A DNA stretch of 64,000 nt, taken from the NCBI RefSeq assembly GCF_002813135.1, contig NZ_PHTY01000001.1:1173501-1237500 (forward strand), in the 5' to 3' direction. The stretch is from Ulvibacter sp. MAR_2010_11. GTDB taxonomy: Bacteria; Bacteroidota; Bacteroidia; Flavobacteriales; Flavobacteriaceae. This document shows, piece after piece, positions 35,189 through 43,669 of this stretch. The first letter of the stretch is position 1. The number at the start of each line of letters is the position of its first letter. The translations under genes and the position numbers were made by a program. The notes beneath the pieces were generated by a model, which saw only the letters and a program-made list of their open reading frames with translations, was not told the origin of the DNA and did not search any database.

Positions 35189-36442
35189 ATGGAATTAAAG
35201 CGAGTAGTAGTTACAGGCCTTGGAGCCCTTACCCCCATTGGTAACAATATTGAAGAGTATTGGAACGGTTTAAAAAGTGGGAAGAGTGGGTGTGCGCCAA
35301 TAACTTATTTTGATACTGAAAAGTTCAAAACGAAATTCGCTTGTGAAATTAAAAATTTCGACCCATTAACACACTTCGACAGGAAAGAAGCCAGAAAACT
35401 GGATCGTTTTGCCCAATACGCCTTGGTATCTAGTGATGAAGCCATCATAGATGCCGGTATCAACCTCGAAAAGGTTGATAAATTTAGAGTGGGTGTAATT
35501 TGGGGAGCCGGGATAGGTGGATTGGAAACTTTTCAGGACGAAGTAATAAATTTTGCAGAAGGGGATGGAACGCCGCGTTTCAACCCCTTCTTTATTCCAA
35601 AAATGATTGCAGATATTGCCCCCGGGAATATTTCTATCAAACACGGATTTATGGGGCCAAATTATACAACGGTTTCTGCCTGTGCCTCTTCCGCCAATGC
35701 TATGATCGATGCTTTAAATTACATTCGTTTGGGGCATTGTGATATTATTGTAACCGGTGGAAGTGAAGCTGCAGTAACCAAGGCAGGAATGGGTGGTTTT
35801 AATGCCATGCATGCCCTTTCTACCCGAAATGAAAGTCCCGAAACCGCTTCAAGACCTTTCGACGCGACCAGAGATGGTTTCGTTTTAGGTGAGGGAGCAG
35901 GTGCTCTAATCCTGGAAGAATACGAACATGCAAAAAAACGTGGCGCTAAAATTTATGCAGAGGTTGTCGGTGGCGGAATGTCCAGCGATGCCTATCATAT
36001 GACGGCTCCTCATCCAGATGGAATTGGGGTGGAGCGCGTTATGATTAACTGTCTGAATGATGCCGGTATGAAACCCGAAGATGTCGATACCATCAATACA
36101 CACGGAACTTCAACTCCTCTGGGAGATGTTGCCGAATTGATTGCCATCGGAAAAGTATTCGGGGAACACGCCAAAGACATCAGTATCAACTCTACCAAGT
36201 CCATGACAGGACATTTGTTAGGTGCCGCCGGAGCAATTGAAGCCATTGCCTCTATTCTGGCGATGAAAAACAGCCTTGTGCCGCCTACAATAAACCACAC
36301 CACTGTGGACGAATCTATTGATCCCGCTTTAAATCTTACCTTGAATAAAGCTCAGCCAAGGGAGATTAAAGTAGCTATGAGCAATACATTCGGTTTTGGA
36401 GGTCACAATGCTTGCGTCCTGTTTAAAAAATGGGAAGCTTAA
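35189..36442 (+). CDS. fabF: Beta-ketoacyl-[ACP] synthase II
   Basis: 417 residues. Condenses malonyl-ACP with acyl-ACP. The catalytic triad is Cys in VSACASSANAMIDAL, His in INTHGTSTPLGD, and His in SMTGHLLGAAGAIEA. The C-terminal NTFGFGGHNA is the usual end motif. It directly follows acpP, as in most bacteria. Confidence 0.97.
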   Translation: MELKRVVVTGLGALTPIGNNIEEYWNGLKSGKSGCAPITYFDTEKFKTKFACEIKNFDPLTHFDRKEARKLDRFAQYALVSSDEAIIDAGINLEKVDKFRVGVIWGAGIGGLETFQDEVINFAEGDGTPRFNPFFIPKMIADIAPGNISIKHGFMGPNYTTVSACASSANAMIDALNYIRLGHCDIIVTGGSEAAVTKAGMGGFNAMHALSTRNESPETASRPFDATRDGFVLGEGAGALILEEYEHAKKRGAKIYAEVVGGGMSSDAYHMTAPHPDGIGVERVMINCLNDAGMKPEDVDTINTHGTSTPLGDVAELIAIGKVFGEHAKDISINSTKSMTGHLLGAAGAIEAIASILAMKNSLVPPTINHTTVDESIDPALNLTLNKAQPREIKVAMSNTFGFGGHNACVLFKKWEA

Positions 36443-36449
36443 CCCTTTA

Positions 36450-37193
36450 ATGGCATCCATAAAAAACATATTTAATTCCCGTGCTGAAAAGGACGGGAAT
36501 TTTTTTTATGAAATGAAGCGTATCTTGGGATTTAAACCCAAAGACATTTCCATTTATGAAATTGCATTTACACACCGCTCCACTAACGAAAAGAACAGTG
36601 ATGGGCATTCACAGAACTACGAGCGTCTCGAATTTTTGGGAGATGCAATGCTCAGCGCGGTAATCGCATCCCATTTGTTTAAAAAGGTTCCGGGCGGCAA
36701 TGAGGGTTATCTTACTAAAATGCGCTCGAAAGTAGTGAGCCGGGAGCATCTCAATGAATTAGGGAGAGACCTAAACCTCATTAAGTATGTAAAAACCACC
36801 ATTCCTACCGAACAATTTGGAGGCAATATTCACGGAAATGTTTTTGAAGCGCTGGTGGGTGCCATCTACCTGGACCGAGGTTTTCCCTACTGCGAAAAGT
36901 TTATTTACAAACGGGTTATAAAGCCCTATGTAGATATTCAAAAGCTGGAAGGGAAGGTAATTAGCTATAAAAGTTTGTTTATTGAATGGTGTCAGAAAAA
37001 TAAAAAACGCTTCAAATTTGCGGTCTATGAAGATACCGGAAACGATACACTCAAACATTTTGCCGTAAAGCTTCAGTTGGAAGATGTTACTGTTGCGAAG
37101 GCAAGGGCCACTTCCAAAAAGAAGGCAGAAGAGCGTGCTGCCAAACGCGCCTATTTTAAGCTTCAGAAAAAAATAGACGCCGAAAGGTCATAA
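36450..37193 (+). CDS. rnc: Ribonuclease III
   Basis: 248 residues from the ATG at 36450, 7 nt after the fabF stop. The frame opens at 36396, but that would overlap fabF by 47 bp and add unrelated residues. The catalytic signature is YERLEFLGDAMLSAV with the second acidic cluster at NVFEALVGAIYLDRG. The C-terminal dsRNA-binding domain runs from about KSLFIEWCQ to AAKRAYFKL. It processes rRNA and other double-stranded RNA. Confidence 0.96.
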   Translation: MASIKNIFNSRAEKDGNFFYEMKRILGFKPKDISIYEIAFTHRSTNEKNSDGHSQNYERLEFLGDAMLSAVIASHLFKKVPGGNEGYLTKMRSKVVSREHLNELGRDLNLIKYVKTTIPTEQFGGNIHGNVFEALVGAIYLDRGFPYCEKFIYKRVIKPYVDIQKLEGKVISYKSLFIEWCQKNKKRFKFAVYEDTGNDTLKHFAVKLQLEDVTVAKARATSKKKAEERAAKRAYFKLQKKIDAERS

Positions 37194-37237
37194 TCTTTTT
37201 AGATTCCGAAAAGGAAAACTTACATTTATGGCTAAAT

Positions 37238-37732
37238 ATGGCCATGGCACACCACAAATTACTTTTGGAAGACGACGATACGGATACGTATTCCTTAGTG
37301 GCAATTCATTGTAGCGAAGAAGCCTATAAAATGGCCTATTTATTAAATAAATTTGTGGGTTTGAAATTACATCGCCGCACGGTCGATCTGGAATACTCCA
37401 ACAACGGATTGGAAGTGACCTTTCCGCTGTTTGACTATGAAAATGAAATGCAATACACAACTTTTAATCTGGTTGCCAATAAAAGCAAGTCATTATCGGC
37501 CAATATTCAGAGTTCGAGTGGCTTGTTTAAGGACGTGGCTTCAGAAACCATAACAACACATCTGCTTCCGGAATTAAAAAAAGCTGATTATTTTCTGAAA
37601 ATTTATTCCGACTTTGAAATAATCCCCCTTCGGAAGCTCATTTCCGATATAAATGAAATAAAACAAGTAATTTCGGCATATAGTGTAGACCCCGAAGAGA
37701 TAAAATCTAAAAGAAATCTAATTTTTGACTGA
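37238..37732 (+). CDS. IPExxxVDY family protein
   Basis: 164 residues, small acidic protein of unknown function that sits between rnc and pyk in many Bacteroidota. The family is named for a C-terminal-region motif that is only loosely kept here. SLVAIHCSEEAYKMAYLLNK and RTVDLEY are visible. A second ATG two codons in (37244) is equally possible as start. Its stop codon overlaps the pyk start (TGATG), indicating translational coupling. Confidence 0.82.
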   Translation: MAMAHHKLLLEDDDTDTYSLVAIHCSEEAYKMAYLLNKFVGLKLHRRTVDLEYSNNGLEVTFPLFDYENEMQYTTFNLVANKSKSLSANIQSSSGLFKDVASETITTHLLPELKKADYFLKIYSDFEIIPLRKLISDINEIKQVISAYSVDPEEIKSKRNLIFD

Positions 37733-39162
37733 TGCCTAAAGAGAAAAAGACCAAAATAGTTGCCACCCTGGGCCCCGCCACCGCTTCCAAAGAAATTATT
37801 AAACAAATGATTTTGGAAGGAGCCGATGTGTTTCGGGTTAATTTTTCGCATGCCGATTACGACAATGTAAAAAAGACCATTGCCATGATTCGCAAGGTTG
37901 GGAAAGAATTAGGAACTTCAACAGCTATTCTTGCCGATTTACAAGGACCGAAGCTTAGAGTGGGTACAATGAAAGAAGAGGTAGTGGTTGAGCGGGGCGA
38001 TGAAATCTCGTTTTGCACCGGCAAAGAGTTTGAAGGGACGCGTACCAGAGTTTATATGAATTATAACGATTTCCCAAAAGATGTGAATCCCGGAGAACGT
38101 GTTTTATTGGATGATGGGAAACTTATTTTTGAAGTACTCGAGACAAATAAAAAGGATACCGTAAAAGCGAAAGTTATTCAAGGAGGGCCATTACAATCAA
38201 AAAAAGGTGTAAATCTTCCCAATACCAAGGTTTCACTTCCTGCTCTTACGGTAAAAGATAAGAAAGATGCGATTTTTGCTATTTCTCAGGAAGTGGATTG
38301 GATTGCCCTGTCTTTTGTGCGAAATGCTGAAGATTTAAAAGAATTACAGGCGCTTATTGAAGCCCACTGTGAGTATAAAATACCTATTATCGCCAAGATC
38401 GAAAAACCCGAAGCGGTTGCCAATATCGATAAAATTGTGGCTTATTGCGACGGATTGATGGTTGCTCGTGGTGACCTGGGTGTCGAAGTCCCTGCCGAAG
38501 AAGTTCCACTAATCCAAAAGGAATTGGTTCTTACGGCCAAACGCGCTCGGATTCCCGTGATTATTGCCACACAAATGATGGAAACCATGATTACCTCGCT
38601 TACGCCTACCAGAGCAGAGGTAAACGATGTGGCCAATTCGGTCATGGATGGCGCCGATGCGGTGATGTTAAGCGGTGAAACGTCTATCGGGAAATATCCG
38701 GTGGACGTGATTAAAACCATGACAAAAATTTTAAAAAGTGTAGAGAATTCGGCTTTAATAAGGGTGCCCCAAGAACCGCCAACGATTAGAACCAACAGGT
38801 ATATTACCAAATCTATTTGTTACCACGCTGCGCATATGGCCAATGAGATAGAAGCACACGCTATTTGTACACTTACCAATAGTGGTTACACGGCCTTTCA
38901 GATCTCGGCATGGAGACCGGCGGCGCATATTTTGGTGTTTACCTCGAACCAACGTATTCTTTCCCGCTTGAATTTGTTGTGGGGGGTAAAGGCTTTTTTC
39001 TACGACAAATATGTGAGTACAGACGAAACGGTAGACGATGTAAACAGAATCGCCTTCGAACGTGGATTTGTGTCCAAAGGCGATTACCTTATTAATCTGG
39101 CTGCCATGCCCATTGTAGACAAAGGGATGGTAAATACTTTACGAGTGTCGCAGGTGAAATAG
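37732..39162 (+). CDS. pyk: Pyruvate kinase
   Basis: 476 residues. Converts PEP and ADP to pyruvate and ATP. It starts with TKIVATLGPATASKEII, carries the active-site Lys region PIIAKIEKPEAVANIDKI, the GLMVARGDLGVEVPAEEV motif and the TATQMMETMI-like segment IIATQMMETMITSLTPTRAE. The C-terminal domain is complete. Translationally coupled to the preceding gene and convergent with the SH3 lipoprotein gene, the stops being 1 nt apart. Confidence 0.97.
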   Translation: MPKEKKTKIVATLGPATASKEIIKQMILEGADVFRVNFSHADYDNVKKTIAMIRKVGKELGTSTAILADLQGPKLRVGTMKEEVVVERGDEISFCTGKEFEGTRTRVYMNYNDFPKDVNPGERVLLDDGKLIFEVLETNKKDTVKAKVIQGGPLQSKKGVNLPNTKVSLPALTVKDKKDAIFAISQEVDWIALSFVRNAEDLKELQALIEAHCEYKIPIIAKIEKPEAVANIDKIVAYCDGLMVARGDLGVEVPAEEVPLIQKELVLTAKRARIPVIIATQMMETMITSLTPTRAEVNDVANSVMDGADAVMLSGETSIGKYPVDVIKTMTKILKSVENSALIRVPQEPPTIRTNRYITKSICYHAAHMANEIEAHAICTLTNSGYTAFQISAWRPAAHILVFTSNQRILSRLNLLWGVKAFFYDKYVSTDETVDDVNRIAFERGFVSKGDYLINLAAMPIVDKGMVNTLRVSQVK

Positions 39163-39163
39163 G

Positions 39164-39931
39164 TTACTCCACCACCTCAGTCCGTTCTATTTTCATTGCT
39201 TCACCATCTTTGGTGATGGTAATGGTGTTGCTAAAAGTCTTTGTCTTGTAGACGTAGGCAATTTTTTGTAATACATCGTCCTTTCGATTTACGTGCAATT
39301 CACTTTCCCAAACATCTTTTTTTGGTTTTGAATCCTTAATGATCTGTTCATCCTTTCCCTTGGGTTCCGGAAAGGCAAACTCTTTCGGGAAATCGAACAA
39401 CTGCTGGGCCACAAAGAAAGCTTCGTGCCACTGGGTGGTAGGGAGTAACAGGATTTCGGTATTTGAAGGCTTGCTGGCAGTACCGCCGGTAGTTTCAGAA
39501 AAAGAAACTTTTGGAAACGTCTTTTGTAATTCTTCGGCATAGGATTTCGCCGAAATATCCTGCTCGGGAGGAAAAAATTTCGACAAATAACCGTTAAAGG
39601 CAAATCCTTTTTTGTGGTTGAACTCTACTTCATCCATGGCGCCCTTAATGCCGCCAACCGTCATAGTGGGTTGTGCTTCGGCCTTGACGATCTTTACCTT
39701 GGTGCCATAGGGCATCACGGCCAGTTTTTCGCTGTTCAAATTATTAAACTCGCGTAAACTCAAACCGCTGTTAGCAGTTACATACAAAAATTCGGAGGTG
39801 GGTTCTGTGGTATCGGCAATGGCAAGATCATCGGCCGGAATTTCAGTGGAAGGATCTTTGGTCTCGTTCTTACACGAAACAAATACGGTGACAAAGGCAA
39901 CCGCAAGAAGGGAAAAAACTACTTTTTTCAT
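39164..39931 (-). CDS. SH3-domain lipoprotein
   Basis: 255 residues from the ATG at 39929-39931. Lipoprotein signal MKKVVFSLLAVAFVTVFVSC (Cys20), then a Thr/Glu/Asp-rich linker and an SH3b-like segment (YVTANSGLSLREFNNLNSEK, GTKVKIV). The remaining 140 residues are unknown. SH3b domains often bind peptidoglycan. It is probably a periplasmic cell-envelope protein of unclear role. The longer frame to 39964 would hide the signal peptide. Confidence 0.82.
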   Translation of the reverse strand: MKKVVFSLLAVAFVTVFVSCKNETKDPSTEIPADDLAIADTTEPTSEFLYVTANSGLSLREFNNLNSEKLAVMPYGTKVKIVKAEAQPTMTVGGIKGAMDEVEFNHKKGFAFNGYLSKFFPPEQDISAKSYAEELQKTFPKVSFSETTGGTASKPSNTEILLLPTTQWHEAFFVAQQLFDFPKEFAFPEPKGKDEQIIKDSKPKKDVWESELHVNRKDDVLQKIAYVYKTKTFSNTITITKDGEAMKIERTEVVE

Positions 39932-39998
39932 AACAAATCGGGTTTTAGTTAATAATTCAATCAAGTAGTTATTCTCATATTGTTTTCATTTATATTTT

Positions 39999-40032
39999 CT
40001 CCCCTTTTAGGGGAGATATCAGCTTTTGCTGA
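39999..40032. repeat. REP-like double hairpin between dinB and the SH3 lipoprotein gene
   Basis: CTCCCC-TTTTA-GGGGAG (39999-40015) followed at once by TCAGC-TTTT-GCTGA (40019-40032) and CAGAGGGGTCAGGG. This is the layout of a common flavobacterial intergenic palindrome and may also stop dinB transcription. Confidence 0.65.
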
Positions 40033-40049
40033 CAGAGGGGTCAGGGTTC

Positions 40050-41156
40050 TTAAAACTCCAATTTAAGCTGCACATCAATGGTTTCATCTGAAGGCGGCTT
40101 AGTTTCCTTTTTATCCTCGTTGTTGAGGTTCGATATTGAGATGCCCAACAAACGTACCGAATCTTTCATTTTTTCCTGAAATAACAAATCTTTAACAGTC
40201 TCCAGTATCAGGGACTTACTGGATACGTACAATGGCAAGGTCCTGCTTCTAGTTTGTAACGTAAAATCACTGTATTTAATTTTAAGAGTGATGGTTTTTC
40301 CGGCCACTTTGCTCTTTAGCAACCGCTTTTCAACTTCTTTGGCTATCTCTTCCAGGCGTTCCATCATGTATAATTCTGAAGAAATATTTTCATAAAAGGT
40401 ACGTTCGGCTGCCAATGACTTTCGGGTATGGTCCGGCGTTACCTTGCTGTTGTGAATGCCTCGTGAGACTTTATAATAATACGAACCGCTTTTCCCGAAA
40501 TGTTCTTCCAAAAACTCCTGCGATTTGCTTTTTAGATCCTTTCCGGTAAAAATGCCCAAGCGATACATTTTTTCCTTGGTCACCTTTCCCACGCCGTAGA
40601 ATTTTTTTACATCCAGCTTTTCAATAAACTCAATGACCTCTTCGGGGGGAACGGTTTTTTGTCCGTTGGGTTTGTTGATATCACTCGCCACCTTGGCGAT
40701 AAATTTATTTATGGAAATTCCTGCCGAAGCATTCAAACCCGTTTTTTCCTTTATTTTTTGCCGAATTTCTTGTGCTATCAGTGTGGCACTGGGGTTTCCT
40801 TTTTTGTTTTCGGTAACGTCCAGGTAAGCTTCGTCCAGAGAAAGCGGTTCTACCAGATCGGTGTATTCGTAAAAGATCTTTCGAATTTTTTTTGAAACCT
40901 CATGGTAGCGCTCAAAGTTGGTGCGCACAAAAATAAGCTGCGGACAGAGCTTTTTGGCCAACATTCCACTCATGGCACTTCGCACTCCGAATTTACGAGC
41001 TTCGTAACTCGCGGCACTCACTACGTCACGTTTGGAACTTCCCCCAACGGCAATGGGTTTTCCACGTAAATCGGGATTGTCCAATTGCTCCACACTGGCG
41101 TAAAAGGCGTCCATATCTACATGGATGATTTTTCGGATGGGCAGCTTTCCTTCCAT
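40050..41156 (-). CDS. dinB: DNA polymerase IV (Y family)
   Basis: 368 residues from the ATG at 41154-41156. An in-frame TTG at 41166-41168 is less likely. Error-prone translesion polymerase: HVDMDAFYASVEQLD (metal and steric gate region), SYEARKFGVRSAM, and LSLDEAYLDVTEN with the catalytic DE pair. The helix-hairpin-helix and little-finger domains follow. The C-terminus lacks an obvious QLxLF clamp motif but ends VQLKLEF, a plausible variant. Confidence 0.96.
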   Translation of the reverse strand: MEGKLPIRKIIHVDMDAFYASVEQLDNPDLRGKPIAVGGSSKRDVVSAASYEARKFGVRSAMSGMLAKKLCPQLIFVRTNFERYHEVSKKIRKIFYEYTDLVEPLSLDEAYLDVTENKKGNPSATLIAQEIRQKIKEKTGLNASAGISINKFIAKVASDINKPNGQKTVPPEEVIEFIEKLDVKKFYGVGKVTKEKMYRLGIFTGKDLKSKSQEFLEEHFGKSGSYYYKVSRGIHNSKVTPDHTRKSLAAERTFYENISSELYMMERLEEIAKEVEKRLLKSKVAGKTITLKIKYSDFTLQTRSRTLPLYVSSKSLILETVKDLLFQEKMKDSVRLLGISISNLNNEDKKETKPPSDETIDVQLKLEF

Positions 41157-41158
41157 TG

Positions 41159-41291
41159 ACTTTGACAAAGTTTTAAGTCTTCGTCAAAGTTAATACTTAG
41201 TTTAACCGGATGAATGTTTAGAAATGATATTTTTGTATTGGCTAGCTACCAATTTTCGGAGCTTTGACAAAGCACTTAAGCAAAGTCAAAG
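41159..41291. repeat. Paired TTTGAC/GTCAAA inverted repeats upstream of dinB
   Basis: ACTTTGAC (41159-41166) / GTCAAAGT (41183-41190) and again CTTTGAC (41262-41268) / GTCAAAG (41285-41291), both with the CAAAG extension. They flank the whole divergent promoter region between dinB and the Rossmann gene. They look like a flavobacterial REP pair, though an operator role is possible. Confidence 0.6.
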
Positions 41292-41313
41292 TCCAAAACT
41301 TTAACATTGCTCT

Positions 41314-41964
41314 ATGCCAAAAACGGCAATTATACTAGGCGCAACCGGACTCACCGGAACGATTTTACTGGAAAATCTGTTAACGGACTCGACTTTTAAA
41401 ACCGTCAAGCTGTTTTCACGTAGCTCGGTAGGAATAGCAAATCCTAAAATTGAAGAACATCTTATCGATCTGTTTCAATTAGAGCAATACGAAGAAGACT
41501 TTAAAGCAGATGTTGTTATTTGCTGTATCGGAACCACGCTGGCCAAGACGCCAAACAAGGAAACCTATCGTAAGATCGATTATGGAATTCCGGTGACTGC
41601 GGCAAAACTTGCCAAAGAAAATGGTATTGAAAGCTTTGTCGTGATTTCGGCGCTGGGGGCTGATGTGGACAGTCGTGTTTTTTACAACAAGACCAAAGGT
41701 GAAATGGAGCGCGATGTGCTGCAGCAAAACATAAAGAACACATTTATTTTGCAACCGTCACTGATTGGAGGCAATCGCTCGGAAAAAAGAACAGGAGAAC
41801 GAATGGCACAGATATTTATGGGAATATTCGGATTTCTACTTCCGAAGAATTACAAAATCATTCAGCCGGAAACCATTGCAAAAGCCATGCAGGTTTTGGC
41901 TGCAGGAGGCTATTCAGAAAAAAGAATTACTTCAGCAGCTATTAAAAAAATCGCTTCAAAATGA
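41314..41964 (+). CDS. NAD(P)-binding Rossmann protein (HTATIP2/TIP30-like)
   Basis: 216 residues. Nucleotide-binding loop LGATGLTGTILLENLL near the N-terminus, then VVICCIGTTLAKTPNKETYRK and SFVVISALGADVDS, the pattern of TIP30-like atypical short-chain dehydrogenases. The Tyr/Lys pair is represented by YNKTKGEME. The substrate is unknown. Overlaps the following CYTH gene by 4 bp (ATGA), so the two are translationally coupled. Confidence 0.85.
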   Translation: MPKTAIILGATGLTGTILLENLLTDSTFKTVKLFSRSSVGIANPKIEEHLIDLFQLEQYEEDFKADVVICCIGTTLAKTPNKETYRKIDYGIPVTAAKLAKENGIESFVVISALGADVDSRVFYNKTKGEMERDVLQQNIKNTFILQPSLIGGNRSEKRTGERMAQIFMGIFGFLLPKNYKIIQPETIAKAMQVLAAGGYSEKRITSAAIKKIASK

Positions 41965-42434
41965 TTGAAATAGAACGTAAATTTTTAGTGAAATCGGAAG
42001 CTTTTAAAGACGAAGCTTTTCAATCGACCCGAATCGTTCAGGGATTCTTAAATACCCACCCCGAACGAACCGTACGAGTGCGAATTAAAGGAGACAAAGG
42101 CTTTTTAACCGTAAAAGGCAAATCGAATGCTGCGGGAACTAGTAGAATGGAGTGGGAAACTGAAATTTTACTCACGGATGCCGAAGCACTATTAGCCTTG
42201 TGTGAGCCCACGGTAATTGAAAAAATGCGCTACGAGATAAAAAGTGAAAACCATATCTTTGAAGTAGACGAATTTTTGGGTGAGAATGAAGGATTAATTA
42301 TGGCAGAAATTGAACTCACAACCGAAAGTGAGAGTTTTAACAAACCCAATTGGCTGGGAAAGGAAGTCACCGGACAAACAAAATATTACAATTCGCAGTT
42401 AAGCAACCTACCTTTTAAACTATGGAAATCATGA
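41961..42434 (+). CDS. CYTH domain protein (triphosphate tunnel metalloenzyme)
   Basis: 157 residues. The ExExK signature is EIERKFLV at residues 3-10. Further tunnel residues are visible in RTVRVRIKGDKGFLTVKGK, MEWETEI and EVDEFLGENEGLIMAEIEL. Members hydrolyse tripolyphosphate or thiamine triphosphate, or act as class IV adenylate cyclases. The short bacterial stand-alone form most often has inorganic triphosphatase activity, so that is the likeliest role. Overlaps both neighbours by ATGA. Confidence 0.9.
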   Translation: MIEIERKFLVKSEAFKDEAFQSTRIVQGFLNTHPERTVRVRIKGDKGFLTVKGKSNAAGTSRMEWETEILLTDAEALLALCEPTVIEKMRYEIKSENHIFEVDEFLGENEGLIMAEIELTTESESFNKPNWLGKEVTGQTKYYNSQLSNLPFKLWKS

Positions 42435-42952
42435 AATATAGCACGCTACTATTCGTACTAATTGCACTAAGTTTTTCAGCCTGTAAGAATGAACCCGATC
42501 ATTTGCACGACGACAACGATCATAACATCTTTGTTGAGGATATTGAAAAAGATACTGCGAAAGAATCTATTGCCACGTTGAAGAAAAATTTGGTCACTGA
42601 AGGCTATGAAATTTTCGACTATGTCGATACTAAAACAGGAGATACCATCCTGATGCAACAATATTTTATGGCTTTTTTGAAAAAGGGACCCAACAGATCA
42701 CAATCAAAGGCAGAATCAGACAGCCTACAAGCGGCACATTTGGCACATTTAGGTCGGATGTATGAAGAAGGGTATGCAGATATTTCGGGACCGTTTGGGG
42801 ATGACGGTGATATTCGCGGCATCACTATTTACAATGTTCCCACTTTGCAAATGGCCGATAGTCTTGCGAATATGGATCCTATGGTAAAAGCAGGAAGACT
42901 GGTAATTGAAATGCACCCATGGTGGGCGGCAAAAGGATTTCCTTTACGCTAA
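42431..42952 (+). CDS. YciI-like domain lipoprotein
   Basis: 173 residues from the ATG overlapping the CYTH stop (ATGA at 42431-42434). An ATG at 42422 is possible but less well placed. Lipoprotein signal MKYSTLLFVLIALSFSAC (Cys18), a His/Asp-rich patch HLHDDNDHN that could bind metal, then a ferredoxin-like YciI domain (QYFMAFLKKGP, HLAHLGRMYEEG, SGPFGDDGDIRG). YciI proteins are small, mostly uncharacterised. Exported forms are common in Bacteroidota. Its 3' end overlaps cutC by 9 bp on the opposite strand. Confidence 0.82.
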   Translation: MKYSTLLFVLIALSFSACKNEPDHLHDDNDHNIFVEDIEKDTAKESIATLKKNLVTEGYEIFDYVDTKTGDTILMQQYFMAFLKKGPNRSQSKAESDSLQAAHLAHLGRMYEEGYADISGPFGDDGDIRGITIYNVPTLQMADSLANMDPMVKAGRLVIEMHPWWAAKGFPLR

Positions 42953-43669
42953 AAGCGCAATAATCTCTTTAATGGTTTCTACATTGGAAGTTGCTACAAT
43001 TCCTTCTTCAAAGAAAGCAGCACTGTGCATTGACACTTTTGGGGTTTGTTTTAAAAGTTGCTTTTTGACAGTAGCAGAAAGATGTACACTTTCGAACCCT
43101 GCCTTTTTAAAATCCATCACATTTTCTGAATTTACCCCACCGCCGGGCATGATTTCGATGAGTCCTTTTGTAGAATTTTTCAAGTCTTTTAATACATCAA
43201 TCCCATCAATTGCTTTGGCCTGCTGACCGGAACTAAGAATACGATCCACACCCATTCTCCCCAGTGATTTTATTTCACTCATGGGGTCTTTACACCAGTC
43301 GAACGCGCGGTGAAAAGTAAATTCGAGACCTTGTGAAGCGTACAGCAGGTGTTGGGTTATTTCTACATCAATAGTAGAATCGGTAGTGAGCGCACCACAA
43401 ACAACCCCAGAACACCATAGTTTTTTACAATAGGCAATGTCCTTCAGCATAACCTCAACTTCAGATTGGGAGTAGGTGAAATTCCCGCTTCGGGGTCTAA
43501 TTAACACATGCACCGGAATGGTCAACTCGGCCATTACTTTTTCAATAAGACCATGACTGGGGGTAAGTCCGCCCACCGAAAGCTCTGTACACAATTCGAT
43601 ACGGTCTGCTCCGCCATCCTGAGCAGCTTTGGCACTTTCAAAACTATTGGCACAAATTTCTACAAGCAT
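42944..43669 (-). CDS. cutC: Copper homeostasis protein CutC
   Basis: 241-residue TIM-barrel protein: MLVEICANSFESAKAAQ, GADRIELCTELSVGGLTPS, RPRSGNFTYSQSE, FHRAFDWCKDP, GRMGVDRILSSGQ, IMPGGGVNSENV. CutC was linked to copper tolerance, though its biochemical role is disputed. It is the last gene of the GH2-GH20-cutC run: its ATG overlaps the GH20 stop (TAATG). The co-transcription with glycosidases is notable, since the barrel fold suggests a carbohydrate or metabolite role. Confidence 0.93.
   Translation of the reverse strand: MLVEICANSFESAKAAQDGGADRIELCTELSVGGLTPSHGLIEKVMAELTIPVHVLIRPRSGNFTYSQSEVEVMLKDIAYCKKLWCSGVVCGALTTDSTIDVEITQHLLYASQGLEFTFHRAFDWCKDPMSEIKSLGRMGVDRILSSGQQAKAIDGIDVLKDLKNSTKGLIEIMPGGGVNSENVMDFKKAGFESVHLSATVKKQLLKQTPKVSMHSAAFFEEGIVATSNVETIKEIIALLA

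Noticed and set aside
39999-40049. Riboswitch between dinB and the SH3 lipoprotein gene
   Set aside because: Two simple hairpins without any conserved aptamer core; better explained as a REP-like repeat.
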